64,000 bases of DNA from Photobacterium piscicola (GCF_900166965.1 NZ_FUZI01000001.1:1334296-1398295); one strand, 5' to 3'. Counted from the first letter of the stretch, positions 18,237-27,250 are shown. The notes: generated by a model not told the origin, from the letters alone. Made by a program: numbers and translations.

Positions 18237-19391
18237 TTAATGGTTAGCTAATTGTTGCTCAACAAGTGTCTGCCAAAAATTAACACCATCCATAAGAATA
18301 TTATCATTAAAGTCATAATATGGATTATGCAAAGCAGTGCCGCCACACTCCCCCACACCATTACCAACTAAAATATAGCAACCTTTAGCTTCTCTAAGCA
18401 TAAAAGAAAAATCTTCACTAATTGTAAAAGGCTGACAACTACCATTCACTTTATCAACACCTGCCACAGTAATAGCAGCATTAACTGCATGAATTGTTTC
18501 TTGTGGCGTATTAATTGTAGATAAAAAACTATTATTAAATTTAAATTGATAGTCAACTCCTGCAGACATGCATTGACCAGCAACAATGCGTTCAATTGCA
18601 GCTTCTATTTTATGCAAGGCAGAATCTGTAAAACTACGAGTATCTCCTTTAATAGTTACTCGTGATGGAATCACATTAACAGTACCATTTGTAGCAAATT
18701 CTGTAACAGAGATAACAGCCGTTTCATCAATAGCACTAAGGTGACGGGAAACAATTGTTTGTAATGCCACTACAATTTGGGAACCCACAACAATAGGATC
18801 AGTCCCCATATGTGGCATTGCAGCATGTCCACCAGTCGCAATAACTTCTATTTCAAAACTACTCTCACTTGCCATTAATGAATGCGGACGAGTAACAAAG
18901 TGTCCCGCAGGGATCCCCGGTAAATTATGCATTGCATAGATAGCATCAATATTCCAACGTGTAAATAAACCATCGGCAATCATAGCCTTAGCTCCAACGC
19001 CATGCTCTTCACCTGGTTGGAAAATAAAATACACCGTGCCATCAAAGTTACGTGTTTTTGCTAATTCATGCGCAGCACCTAATAACATTGCAGTATGACC
19101 ATCATGACCACAAGCATGCATAACACCGTCATGAACAGAACAGTGAGCAAAAGTATTTTTTTCACAGATATGTAATGCATCCATATCAGCACGAAGCCCA
19201 ATAGATCGTTCACTATCACCACATTTTAAAATACCAACAACACCTGTTTTTCCAATATTACGGTGTACTTCTAAGCCAAACTCTTCTAACTTTTCAGCAA
19301 CCATTGCAGATGTCATTTCTTCCTCAAAGCCGAACTCTGGATGCTGATGAATATGATGGCGCCACTCTATAACTTTAGTATTAATGGTCAT
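18237..19391 (-). CDS. M20 family amidohydrolase / N-acyl-amino-acid deacylase
   Basis: A 384-residue metal-dependent amidohydrolase of the M20D group (hippurate hydrolase, N-acyl-L-amino acid amidohydrolase, IAA-conjugate hydrolase). Motifs: HPEFGFEE near the N-terminus, MHACGHDGHTAMLLG with the metal-binding Cys and His, FQPGEEHGVGAKAM with the catalytic Glu pair, MHNLPG, and a dimerisation domain in the middle with GGHAAMPH. No signal peptide. It is the last gene of a leftward operon with an EamA transporter, an Asp/Glu-racemase-like enzyme and an M24 hydrolase, and opposite a diaminopropionate ammonia-lyase. It would release an amino acid from an acyl group; the true substrate is not evident. 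Confidence 0.88.
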   Translation of the reverse strand: MTINTKVIEWRHHIHQHPEFGFEEEMTSAMVAEKLEEFGLEVHRNIGKTGVVGILKCGDSERSIGLRADMDALHICEKNTFAHCSVHDGVMHACGHDGHTAMLLGAAHELAKTRNFDGTVYFIFQPGEEHGVGAKAMIADGLFTRWNIDAIYAMHNLPGIPAGHFVTRPHSLMASESSFEIEVIATGGHAAMPHMGTDPIVVGSQIVVALQTIVSRHLSAIDETAVISVTEFATNGTVNVIPSRVTIKGDTRSFTDSALHKIEAAIERIVAGQCMSAGVDYQFKFNNSFLSTINTPQETIHAVNAAITVAGVDKVNGSCQPFTISEDFSFMLREAKGCYILVGNGVGECGGTALHNPYYDFNDNILMDGVNFWQTLVEQQLANH

Positions 19392-19415
19392 TACTGTATT
19401 CCTTTAGTAACACAA

Positions 19416-19444
19416 GCGCAGTCGTTATCTATTATCGACTGCGC
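19416..19444 (-). other. Intercistronic hairpin
   Basis: Perfect 9-bp inverted repeat GCGCAGTCG/CGACTGCGC with an 11-base loop, between the transporter and amidohydrolase genes. No T-run follows on the minus strand, so it may stabilise RNA or dampen read-through instead of terminating it. Confidence 0.6.
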
Positions 19445-19456
19445 GTTAATATTTAA

Positions 19457-20431
19457 TTATGCTTTTTGAGGTTTTAATTTATTCACTTTTTGTTCTGTTG
19501 TTTCTTGTTGTTTATTATTACCAAACTTCATAAACATCATCATTGAAATAATCACGACAGCTATTGCAAGTAAACGCATAGGAGTTACGGATTCACCAAG
19601 AGCAAAAACAGCCAGGACAAAAGATGATAGAGGCATTAAATTTAGTGCCATTCCTGTTCCATCAACACCAACACGCTCCATAGCATAAATATAAATTAAA
19701 TAACTGATACCTGAGATACCAACACCAAGAATCGTAATACAAAGGATTCGTAATGGTGAGCTAAAAATACCTAAGGCTGAACTTAAATCTGCATTTGTTA
19801 CAAGAAGATATAACCCGAAACCAATTGAAGCAAATACAAATTGATGGAACATTGTTGCAACAGAACCATATTTCTCAGCTAACTCAGCACGAGCATAGGC
19901 CATTGTGGCAAAACTGGCAGCACTTGCAAAACAGATTAAATGACCAATATTGAAACCATTTGTTTCTGATTTTGGATCCATAACCAAAATAGCAACACCA
20001 ACAAAAGCACCTAATGCTGCGACCATTTGTAATGGAGTAAATCTTGCATTATGACGAAAGAAACCAACGGTTAAGATAAGAATAGGAATTAAACCTTGAA
20101 TAACACCATTTTCTGATGCTGTAATATAATCAAGAGATAAAAATGAAAAGAAACTAAAAGCACCTTGTCCGATAATACCACACGCTGCTGACCATATAAT
20201 ATCGTGGCGATTTTCCCAATTTAATTTAAATTCTTTTTTCGTTGTTAATTTTCCCGTTGCTGTACCAACTTTTAAAATTAGAGCAAGCGTCATAAATGCA
20301 ATAGTATAACGGGCCCAAACAAGTACTTGAGCATCCATTACTTCAAGAATAGGTGTTCCTACAATCCATGGAATCCCCCATAAAAGCCCAATAAATATTG
20401 CAGCAGTCCAACCCATTGTCGTACGGTTCAT
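19457..20431 (-). CDS. EamA/DMT family transporter
   Basis: A 324-residue inner-membrane protein with ten predicted helices in two EamA repeats (about residues 8-150 and 165-300), typical of the drug/metabolite transporter superfamily. The repeat signature is seen in the first half as GLLWGIPWIVGTP and RYTIAFMTLALIL. The C-terminal tail is short and lysine-rich. AAAGGA precedes the start. As part of a catabolic operon it could import the substrate or export a product; direction cannot be told. It differs from the second EamA protein at 47379. Confidence 0.88.
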   Translation of the reverse strand: MNRTTMGWTAAIFIGLLWGIPWIVGTPILEVMDAQVLVWARYTIAFMTLALILKVGTATGKLTTKKEFKLNWENRHDIIWSAACGIIGQGAFSFFSFLSLDYITASENGVIQGLIPILILTVGFFRHNARFTPLQMVAALGAFVGVAILVMDPKSETNGFNIGHLICFASAASFATMAYARAELAEKYGSVATMFHQFVFASIGFGLYLLVTNADLSSALGIFSSPLRILCITILGVGISGISYLIYIYAMERVGVDGTGMALNLMPLSSFVLAVFALGESVTPMRLLAIAVVIISMMMFMKFGNNKQQETTEQKVNKLKPQKA

Positions 20432-20571
20432 AATTTAAATCCTTTATTATCCATTAAATTTAAGACGAACGTCCCCACAGGCTGAATACTTCAGCTTTAT
20501 TCCATTGATTAAATAAGGACGATCGGTAACCTATAACTTTAGATCTTGGTACGGTAGAAAATATTATTAGG

Positions 20572-21360
20572 TTATTCTAAATAGGGGTTATCACTATTTA
20601 ATAAACGTCCATATCCAGGACAGCAAGCAGTTTTTCCAGCCAGATCCATAGCATGCCAAAACATAGCTGAATTACTGCAAATAACAGGGATCTCAAAGCG
20701 ATCTTCTATCTCTTGAATATGGTCGAGCACACGTAAATTAGTACAAGACATAAAAACAAGGTCAGCGCCTGATTCTGGTAATATTTGTTCTAGAGCTGTT
20801 ATCATCGACTCTTTTGATACTGTAGTAATATCTGTATCACGTTCAATGCCTAATGAGCCTAATACAACAACATCAAACCCTTCATCTTTAAGCTGTTGAT
20901 ATAATGGGTAATTAACTTCAGTTGGATAAGGAGAAAAAACCGCGATCTTTTTGGCTTTTAAGTGATTAAATGCCGCTTTAGCAGCTGTCCATGGGTTCGT
21001 CGCTGGAATATTATCTCGGTTTTGCGTTAGTAATTGTCCAACTCGTTCTTCACCAATAATAATAGATGCAGAAGTACAACCAAAAGCCATTACATCCATT
21101 GGTAAACCATTTGCAATAAGATCTGAACCTTCACTAATACCATTAGCAATATTATCCAAAGCTTCAGGTGTCATTTCACTATTATAAAAAACACGAGTAC
21201 TAAATACGGCAGCTTGTGTTCCAACTAATTTAGCCCAATCCATCTCTAAAGAGTGATCAGTACTTAATTGTACCAAACCAATATGAGTACGATTAATTCG
21301 AGGTGCTGCAATATAATCTAATTTTTTTTCAAATTGTTTAAATTCATTAATTGTGTTCAT
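20572..21360 (-). CDS. Asp/Glu racemase superfamily enzyme, maleate isomerase / EutA-like
   Basis: A 262-residue cytosolic enzyme of the Asp/Glu/hydantoin racemase superfamily. It has the two catalytic Cys contexts expected of maleate cis-trans isomerase and arylmalonate decarboxylase relatives: FGCTSASIIIGE in the first domain and FMSCTNLRVLD in the second. The N-terminal NRTHIGLVQLSTDHSLEMDW is also typical of the maleate isomerase subgroup. It is encoded between the M24 hydrolase and the DMT transporter. Ectoine-utilisation clusters contain a related protein (EutA) next to an M24 hydrolase, which is the closest known context. Its reaction here is unknown. Confidence 0.8.
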   Translation of the reverse strand: MNTINEFKQFEKKLDYIAAPRINRTHIGLVQLSTDHSLEMDWAKLVGTQAAVFSTRVFYNSEMTPEALDNIANGISEGSDLIANGLPMDVMAFGCTSASIIIGEERVGQLLTQNRDNIPATNPWTAAKAAFNHLKAKKIAVFSPYPTEVNYPLYQQLKDEGFDVVVLGSLGIERDTDITTVSKESMITALEQILPESGADLVFMSCTNLRVLDHIQEIEDRFEIPVICSNSAMFWHAMDLAGKTACCPGYGRLLNSDNPYLE

Positions 21361-21426
21361 TCGTAGGGTCTCTTCTTGTCGATATTTTTAGGGCTAATAA
21401 TAATTAGCCCTTATTATTGTTATATT

Positions 21427-22593
21427 TTATTTAATTATAATTAGTTCAGGTTCAGCACGTTCAGAAAGCCATTCCGCACCATTTTCAGTAATGACAATAT
21501 TTTCTTCATGAACCATTGATTTACCAGGGGCGTAAACCATCCCCGGTTCTAAAGTCATTACCATTCCAGGTTTTAATAATGTATTGTCTGTTGCCGTATT
21601 TGATGGACGTTCAGTTAATTCCATTCCTAAACCATGGCCTAAACGACCAACGTCATTACCTAATGCACCATTAGCTTCTAGTACTGACCACATTGCATTA
21701 TAAATATCTGATGTTGTCGCGCCTGGTTTAACCGCTTCAAATCCTTTGGTTGTTGCATCATATACAGCACGATAAGCTGCTTTAGTTTGCTCACTTGCAG
21801 AACCAAAAGCCCAGTTACGATCAAAATCAGAGAAATAACCATCGCGTACTGCACCAGTATCAATAATCAGTACATCACCATCTTCAATAACACGATCAGT
21901 TGGTCCCATAATAATGCTGTCATAGCCATCGGGGCCTGAGCCAGCAATAATATATGGGCATTCATCAGCACCTTCCATCAACATATCAATACGGAAACGT
22001 TTACAAATTTCACGTTCTGTCATTCCTGATTTAGCATATTCAGGAACCTTGGCAAAACCAACATTCGTAATACGACAAATTTCCTTTACCTTTGCAATTT
22101 CAGCTGCAGATTTAACTTGACGAATTTCATGCATCGGCAATGATGCATCAACAAATGTTTTTTTCACTAATGTCGTTAACTTAAGGTAATTATTAACAGG
22201 CATACGTAGATGAGATTCAATACCTAATGTCGCACCAACACGACCAAAACGACAAGGTAATGAATTTAAAAAGCTGGCAACAAGGCTAATTCCATCATCT
22301 TCTGGTCGAGGCGATGGCCAAGTAATAATATTATCAATCCAAGTCCCCGCCATACCACTTGCACCTATCTCTGGAATGATAGCAGTAGGCTTACCTTCAG
22401 CAGGAATAATTAAGAACCAAGGACGAGTTGGGCTATGCCAAAATTGAGTATGAAAACCTGTAAAATAACGAACATTTGGCTCTGTGGTTAATAGCATTGC
22501 ATCTAATTTCAACTCACGCATAATCTGCTGCGCTTTCATTGTACGTTGTTCAAACTCAGCGACTTCAAAACCACGCATTAAATAGTCGTTCAT
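21427..22593 (-). CDS. M24 family metallohydrolase (creatinase / Xaa-Pro peptidase-like)
   Basis: A 388-residue pita-bread-fold enzyme: N-terminal creatinase-type domain (about 1-150), then the C-terminal M24 domain with all five metal ligands in place: Asp245 and Asp256 in DTGAVRDGYFSDFD, His320 in GHGLGMELTERPS, a Glu in LEPGM and a Glu in HEENIV. Such enzymes include prolidases, creatinase and ectoine hydrolase (DoeA/EutD). First gene of the leftward operon; AGGGA precedes the start. The operon content (isomerase, deacylase, PLP lyase opposite) suggests a small-molecule C-N hydrolase rather than a peptidase, by analogy with DoeA. That is inference. Confidence 0.85.
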   Translation of the reverse strand: MNDYLMRGFEVAEFEQRTMKAQQIMRELKLDAMLLTTEPNVRYFTGFHTQFWHSPTRPWFLIIPAEGKPTAIIPEIGASGMAGTWIDNIITWPSPRPEDDGISLVASFLNSLPCRFGRVGATLGIESHLRMPVNNYLKLTTLVKKTFVDASLPMHEIRQVKSAAEIAKVKEICRITNVGFAKVPEYAKSGMTEREICKRFRIDMLMEGADECPYIIAGSGPDGYDSIIMGPTDRVIEDGDVLIIDTGAVRDGYFSDFDRNWAFGSASEQTKAAYRAVYDATTKGFEAVKPGATTSDIYNAMWSVLEANGALGNDVGRLGHGLGMELTERPSNTATDNTLLKPGMVMTLEPGMVYAPGKSMVHEENIVITENGAEWLSERAEPELIIIK

Positions 22594-22726
22594 TATCTTA
22601 TTCCCTATTACATTCAGTCTTTTTAATTACAACTTGTCTATACAAGTTGCAATAAAGTTAACAATTGTTGACGTTGATAAGGAGTTTACGTATTTAAATG
22701 CAAAATAATGTGACCAAACCACCATA

Positions 22727-22913
22727 GTTAACTTTTGTGACTTTAAGTTTTGATTTTTGAATTAAATTGGTGATAAAAGTCAACTTTTGTAAACTTTAAT
22801 GATTAAAATTATTGCCTATAGTCTAAAAATAGCTTCTTATAGTTCACGAATTTAGATTTTAGAGTTGATATAGACTCTTCTTTACATCAAACTTAAGTCA
22901 ACTTAAGTTAACC
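22727..22913. promoter_or_regulatory. Divergent control region with repeated operator-like motifs
   Basis: Between the M24 and regulator genes. Two near-identical direct repeats, GTTAACTTTTGTGACTTTAA (22727-22746) and GTCAACTTTTGTAAACTTTA followed by A (22779-22799), lie 52 bases apart. A third related block with internal symmetry, AACTTAAGTCAACTTAAGTT, lies at 22890-22909 against the regulator start. Likely operators for the YheO-type regulator encoded next door. Confidence 0.6.
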
Positions 22914-22923
22914 AAAGTGCGTA

Positions 22924-23604
22924 ATGATGAATAAAAAAACAGCAAATTCACAAGTAACAATATTTAGTGAAAGAGACAAAGAAATTTTATGTTCTTATTT
23001 TCGACTCGCCGATACGATTGCTGATTTTATTGGGCCTCATAGTGAGGTTGTTATTCATTCATTCGAACATATTGAAAAATCAGTCGTTAAAATTGTGAAC
23101 GGTCATCACACAGGAAGAAAACTGGGTTCGCCGTTAACAGATTTAGGATTGAGAATGCTCAGCGCATTTGAAAAAACAGGTGAAGTAACACCAAAAAGCT
23201 ACTTTACTCAAAGTAAAGATGGCGCTTTACTTAAATCAACAACATGCATGTTGATGGGAGAAAATGAAAAACCTATTGGTATGTTCTGTATCAATATGAA
23301 CCTATCTTTTCCTTTCCCTGAAATAATAAAAACACTTATGCCTGATATGAATCACCCCAATATTACTGTGAGTGAAAATTTCAGTGCGAGTGCTAATGAT
23401 GTTATTGATCATGCTTTAGAACACGCCATTATTGATGTTGAAAACGATACCTCTATAAATCTAAAAACAAAGAATAAAACGATAACGAAAATATTGTTTG
23501 AAAATGGCATCTTTGAATTAAAAGAAGCAACAGCAATAGTTTCAGAACGATTAGGTATAACTCGACACGCTATTTATAAATATTTGCGTGAGTTTAAATC
23601 ATAA
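22924..23604 (+). CDS. YheO/DauR-family transcriptional regulator (PAS plus HTH)
   Basis: A 226-residue regulator with an N-terminal YheO-type PAS domain (about residues 20-135, ADFIGPHSEVVIHSFE and GRKLGSPLTDLGL are typical) and a C-terminal helix-turn-helix (about 175-222, FELKEATAIVSERLGI then TRHAIYKYL). This family includes DauR, which controls D-arginine catabolism, and E. coli YheO. It is transcribed divergently from the M24 operon and heads a rightward run with ridA and the PLP lyase 14 and 70 bases downstream. It probably senses the substrate of this pathway through the PAS domain. ATG at 22927 is an alternative start. Confidence 0.87.
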   Translation: MMNKKTANSQVTIFSERDKEILCSYFRLADTIADFIGPHSEVVIHSFEHIEKSVVKIVNGHHTGRKLGSPLTDLGLRMLSAFEKTGEVTPKSYFTQSKDGALLKSTTCMLMGENEKPIGMFCINMNLSFPFPEIIKTLMPDMNHPNITVSENFSASANDVIDHALEHAIIDVENDTSINLKTKNKTITKILFENGIFELKEATAIVSERLGITRHAIYKYLREFKS

Positions 23605-23617
23605 AAAGAGATAAATA

Positions 23618-24004
23618 ATGAAAACTCAAATACACACAGATTCAGCGCCTGCAGCAATTGGTCCATATTCTCAAGCATTAGCATTTCAAAACATTGTGTT
23701 TACTTCAGGTCAATTACCTCTTGATCCTGCGACAATGACATTTGCAGAAGGTGGCATTAAAGCACAAGCTCACCAATCTCTAACGAATTTAAAAGCGATT
23801 TTAGAACAATCAGGTGCATCAATGGATAGCGTATTAAAAACAACATGCTTCCTTTCTGATATGGAAAATTTTGCTGCATTCAATGAAGTCTATACTGAAT
23901 TTTTTGGCACAGAAATGGCACCAGCTCGCTCATGTATCGAAGCTGCCCGATTACCTAAAGATGCTCTTGTTGAAGTAGAAGCAATTGCTTTTATTAATAA
24001 GTAA
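23618..24004 (+). CDS. ridA: RidA family enamine/imine deaminase
   Basis: A 128-residue YjgF/YER057c/UK114 protein of full family length. Motifs: IGPYSQA near the N-terminus, FTSGQLPLDP, and the C-terminal PARSCIEAARLPKDALVEVEA (arginine in PARS binds the carboxylate; split as PARSCIEAARL and PKDALVEVEA). RidA speeds hydrolysis of 2-aminoacrylate and related enamines formed by PLP lyases. Its place directly before the diaminopropionate ammonia-lyase fits, because that enzyme makes 2-aminoacrylate. AAGAG precedes the start, 14 bases after the regulator stop. Confidence 0.93.
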   Translation: MKTQIHTDSAPAAIGPYSQALAFQNIVFTSGQLPLDPATMTFAEGGIKAQAHQSLTNLKAILEQSGASMDSVLKTTCFLSDMENFAAFNEVYTEFFGTEMAPARSCIEAARLPKDALVEVEAIAFINK

Positions 24005-24074
24005 GCATTTATAAAGGCAAATAGAACCCGCCATTTGCCTCTTTCTTCTACGTATTTATTATAAAGTGAACGCC

Positions 24075-25247
24075 ATGCTAAACGTATCAGCTAACCGACA
24101 TTATAACGGTAATAAAAGTGTTTTATTTACTCAGAAAATAGCTCAAGAAACACGTGCTTTTCATCAACAAATTGAAGGCTACAGTCCAACACCATTAGTT
24201 TCATTGCCTCACTTGGCTGCTTATCTTGGTGTTAAAGCGATCCTAATAAAAGATGAATCAAAACGCTTTGGTTTAAATGCTTTTAAAGTACTTGGTGGAT
24301 CTTATGCATTAGGTCGTGTTTTAGCTAAACATTTAAATATTAATATTAATGAAATTGATTTAAAAACAGTCGCTAATAAATTAAAACAGCCATTAGTATT
24401 TACAACTGCAACAGCAGGAAATCATGGAACAGGAGTTGCTTGGGCCGCTAGGGAAATGGGGCAAAAAGCAGTTGTTTATATGCCAAAAGGCTCCCCCCAA
24501 GCAAGTGTTGAACGTATTCAAGGATTAGGTGCTGAATGCATCGTTACAGATGTTAATTACGACGATACAGTGCGTTTAGCCAATAAAACAGCTGAAGATA
24601 ATGGTTGGATGCTGGTTCAAGATACTGCTTGGGATGGTTATGAACAAATTCCCACTTGGATTTCTCAAGGTTACATGACAATGGCAGATGAAGCGATTGA
24701 TCAGGCGGAGAATGCTAACGAAGGCTTACCAACTCATGTCATGCTGCAAGCCGGTGTTGGTGCAATGGCGGGGGGAATATTAGGTTACTTAGTGGATCGT
24801 TTAGGCTCCGAAAATATAAAAACGATTATTGGTGAACCATCAGCCGCTGATTGCATTTACCGTTCAGGGAACAAGGGTGAAATGGTTAATGTAACAGGGG
24901 ATCTATCTTCTATTATGGCAGGTCTTGCTTGTGGCGAGCCCAATCCAATAACATGGCCAATTTTACGAGATAGTAGTCATACATTTATCTCAGCAGAAGA
25001 CAGTATTACTGCTTTAGGTATGCGTATTTTAGGTAACCCACTACAAGGTGATAACTGCATTGTTAGTGGTGAATCTGGCGCATTATCAATGGGTATTCTT
25101 TATCAATTAATGACAACAGAATCAGGAAAAACTGAAGCTAAAAAAATGGGCTTAAATAAAGATGCTGTGGTTATGATCTTTAGCACTGAAGGTGACACCA
25201 ATCCAATCCGTTATCGCCGTATTGTTTGGGAAGGTTGTAATATCTAA
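24075..25247 (+). CDS. 2,3-diaminopropionate ammonia-lyase (YgeX-like)
   Basis: A 390-residue PLP enzyme colinear with E. coli YgeX, which turns 2,3-diaminopropionate into pyruvate and ammonia. The PLP lysine lies in RFGLNAFKVLGG (Lys71 from this start). Other family hallmarks are TATAGNHGTGVAWAAR, KGSPQ, QDTAWDGY, GVGAMAGG and SGESGA. The ATG at 24075 has AAAGTGA upstream; a GTG three codons earlier lacks a site. The genome arrangement with RidA makes sense since the intermediate is 2-aminoacrylate. Downstream terminator at 25272. Alternative: a related serine/threonine dehydratase, but the similarity runs the full length. Confidence 0.9.
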   Translation: MLNVSANRHYNGNKSVLFTQKIAQETRAFHQQIEGYSPTPLVSLPHLAAYLGVKAILIKDESKRFGLNAFKVLGGSYALGRVLAKHLNININEIDLKTVANKLKQPLVFTTATAGNHGTGVAWAAREMGQKAVVYMPKGSPQASVERIQGLGAECIVTDVNYDDTVRLANKTAEDNGWMLVQDTAWDGYEQIPTWISQGYMTMADEAIDQAENANEGLPTHVMLQAGVGAMAGGILGYLVDRLGSENIKTIIGEPSAADCIYRSGNKGEMVNVTGDLSSIMAGLACGEPNPITWPILRDSSHTFISAEDSITALGMRILGNPLQGDNCIVSGESGALSMGILYQLMTTESGKTEAKKMGLNKDAVVMIFSTEGDTNPIRYRRIVWEGCNI

Positions 25248-25271
25248 TCAATAACATCAATAAATAAAAAA

Positions 25272-25306
25272 CCCTCTAACCTATAAGCTAGAGGGATTCT
25301 TTTTTT
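25272..25306. terminator. Bidirectional terminator between PLP lyase and tpx
   Basis: CCCTCTA/TAGAGGG stem with a 10-base loop, then TTCTTTTTTT on the plus strand and a run of A before it (T on the minus strand). It serves both convergent genes. Confidence 0.88.
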
Positions 25307-25811
25307 AGCGTAAAGCCATCATTGCTGCTTCATAATTAGGTTCATGTTTAATCTCAGCAACGCGTTCACTGTAAGTCACTTGACCATCTTCATTTAAAAT
25401 AATCACAGCACGCGCAGCTAAACCTTTTAATGGCCCTTCATTAATATTTACACCGTATGCTTGGGTAAACTGAGGCTCACGGAAAAATGACGCTGTTTTA
25501 ACATTTTCAAGCCCTTCTGCAGCACAGAAACGACTTGCAGCAAATGGAAGATCGGCTGAAATACAAACTACAACCGTATTATCAACATCCGCCGCCATTT
25601 TATTAAACGCGCGTACACTCATCGCACAAATAGGCGTATCAACACTTGGGAATATATTTAAAACAACCTTCTTTCCTTTAAGTGAACTCAGTGTCAAATC
25701 ACCAAGATCTGCACCACAAAGTGTAAACTCTGGTGCGGGTTGTCCTGCTTGTGGGAATTGACCTAATACTGATAATTTTTTGCCTTCAACAGTTACTGAC
25801 ATAACATTCAC
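25305..25811 (-). CDS. tpx: Thiol peroxidase Tpx
   Basis: A 168-residue atypical 2-Cys peroxiredoxin, full length. The peroxidatic Cys sits in PSVDTPICAMSVRAFN and the resolving Cys in AASRFCAAEGLENV. It reduces hydrogen and lipid peroxides with thioredoxin, in the periplasm-proximal or cytoplasmic space as for E. coli Tpx. AAGGTGA precedes the start. It is a lone gene, convergent with the lyase and divergent from the nickel permease across a 371-base gap. Confidence 0.96.
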   Translation of the reverse strand: MNVMSVTVEGKKLSVLGQFPQAGQPAPEFTLCGADLGDLTLSSLKGKKVVLNIFPSVDTPICAMSVRAFNKMAADVDNTVVVCISADLPFAASRFCAAEGLENVKTASFFREPQFTQAYGVNINEGPLKGLAARAVIILNEDGQVTYSERVAEIKHEPNYEAAMMALR

Positions 25812-26054
25812 CTTTTTATTCTTTTAAATTATTTTTGTATTTAAAGAGCCAAAATATACTGTGCTACTTTTATCGATATAACAACCATTAAAAATTAAAT
25901 ACATACGTCAAAGGGATGTTTATAATGACGGATAACGTATAACCCACAAATAAAAAGTGGCTTTATTGTTAATAACAAAAAGATAACTCAATGATAAAAA
26001 ACAAGAAAATATTATAAATTCAATACATGGACAAAGATAACTATCAAAAGTAAA

Positions 26055-26073
26055 GAGAATGATAACTATTATT
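26055..26073 (+). promoter_or_regulatory. Fur-type box upstream of the nickel/cobalt permease
   Basis: GAGAATGATAACTATTATT agrees with the 19-base Fur consensus GATAATGATAATCATTATC at 15 positions. It lies about 110 bases before the permease gene. A metal-responsive Fur-family repressor is likely; which metal is not settled. Nothing else was recognised in 25812-26182. Confidence 0.6.
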
Positions 26074-26182
26074 AAAACAGAAATATTATATTTAGTTTAC
26101 GCTGTTAATAAACATTAATTTTCACTCATCCTCTTAGCGTAACGTTCTAAACATAATCAATAAAGACTAGAGACTAAATATA

Positions 26183-27205
26183 ATGAAAATCAGCGATAAT
26201 ACGAAAAAAAACGCGATATGGCTGGTATCTAGCCTTATTTTGATCAATATAATAGTGTGGGTAATTGCTGTACTTGCCTTCTATCAACACCCTGCAATGC
26301 TTGGTATGTCGCTATTAGCATGGTCCTTAGGTTTACGCCATGCTGTAGATGCTGATCATATCGCAGCAATTGATACCACCACTCGAAAAATGATGGAACA
26401 AGGTAAAAAACCCATCACCATTGGTACTTTTTTCTCGCTAGGCCATTCAACTATTGTAATGCTAGCCGCGGCAGCCATTGCGTTAACCGTTGGTACATTT
26501 AAGTCAAAAATCCCTTTTATCAGCGATATTGGCGGCATTATAGGTACTAGCGTTTCTATTTTATTTTTATTAATTATGGCCTATATCAACCTTAGAATTT
26601 TTCTTTCAGTCTATAAAAAATTCAATGCTTATAAACAAGGTATTCGCCCAACAGATGCGGATTTAAATATTCAATTAACCGGTCCATTAAATAAACTTTT
26701 CCATTTTTCATTCAAATTTATCAATAAAAGCTGGCACATGTATTTTATCGGTTTTCTGTTTGGCTTAGGCTTTGATACCGCTACTGAAATCACCTTATTA
26801 GCACTATCAGCAACCAATGCCTCTCAAGGAATGAATATCTGGTTAATTATGATCTTCCCGGTCTTATTTACTGTCGGCATGTCGTTAATTGATACTCTTG
26901 ATAACCTAGTAATGCTTGGCGCCTATGGCTGGGCATTCTCAAAACCATCACGTAAGCTTTACTACAACATGACCATTACAGGTATTTCTGTGATCGTGGC
27001 GTTGATCATTGGTGGCTTAGAAGCATTAAGCGCCATTGCATCAAGTTTAAAATTAAGCGGCTCGTTTTGGGATGGCATTAATACCATGACCGATCATTTT
27101 GGTATCGTCGGTATTGGAGTCATTGCGATATTTATTGGCTGTTGGATACTGTCTATTATTAATTATAAGCTACACAGTTACGATAAACTTGATCAACCAA
27201 TTTAA
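26183..27205 (+). CDS. Nickel/cobalt permease, HoxN/NixA (NiCoT) family
   Basis: A 340-residue membrane permease with eight predicted helices. The NiCoT signature HX4DH is seen as RHAVDADHIAAID in helix 2, and the second motif around LGFDTATEITLL is present. These permeases import Ni2+ or Co2+ with high affinity. The gene stands alone with a terminator after it. The Fur-like box upstream hints at metal control. Which metal it prefers cannot be read from the motifs. No urease or hydrogenase gene is in the window. Confidence 0.93.
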   Translation: MKISDNTKKNAIWLVSSLILINIIVWVIAVLAFYQHPAMLGMSLLAWSLGLRHAVDADHIAAIDTTTRKMMEQGKKPITIGTFFSLGHSTIVMLAAAAIALTVGTFKSKIPFISDIGGIIGTSVSILFLLIMAYINLRIFLSVYKKFNAYKQGIRPTDADLNIQLTGPLNKLFHFSFKFINKSWHMYFIGFLFGLGFDTATEITLLALSATNASQGMNIWLIMIFPVLFTVGMSLIDTLDNLVMLGAYGWAFSKPSRKLYYNMTITGISVIVALIIGGLEALSAIASSLKLSGSFWDGINTMTDHFGIVGIGVIAIFIGCWILSIINYKLHSYDKLDQPI

Positions 27206-27221
27206 CCGATTAAATTAAAAA

Positions 27222-27250
27222 TAAGAGGCCGTATTCTCCGTGGCCTCTTA
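27222..27250 (+). terminator. Hairpin after the nickel/cobalt permease
   Basis: TAAGAGGCC/GGCCTCTTA, a 9-bp stem with an 11-base loop, 17 bases after the permease stop. The plus-strand T-run is weak (TCTAT); the minus-strand one is better. Confidence 0.7.

Noticed and set aside
21427..25247. Ectoine-degradation cluster (doe/eut)
   Set aside because: M24 and EutA-like proteins are present, but DoeB, DoeC, DoeD, EutB and EutC are absent and the PLP enzyme matches diaminopropionate ammonia-lyase.
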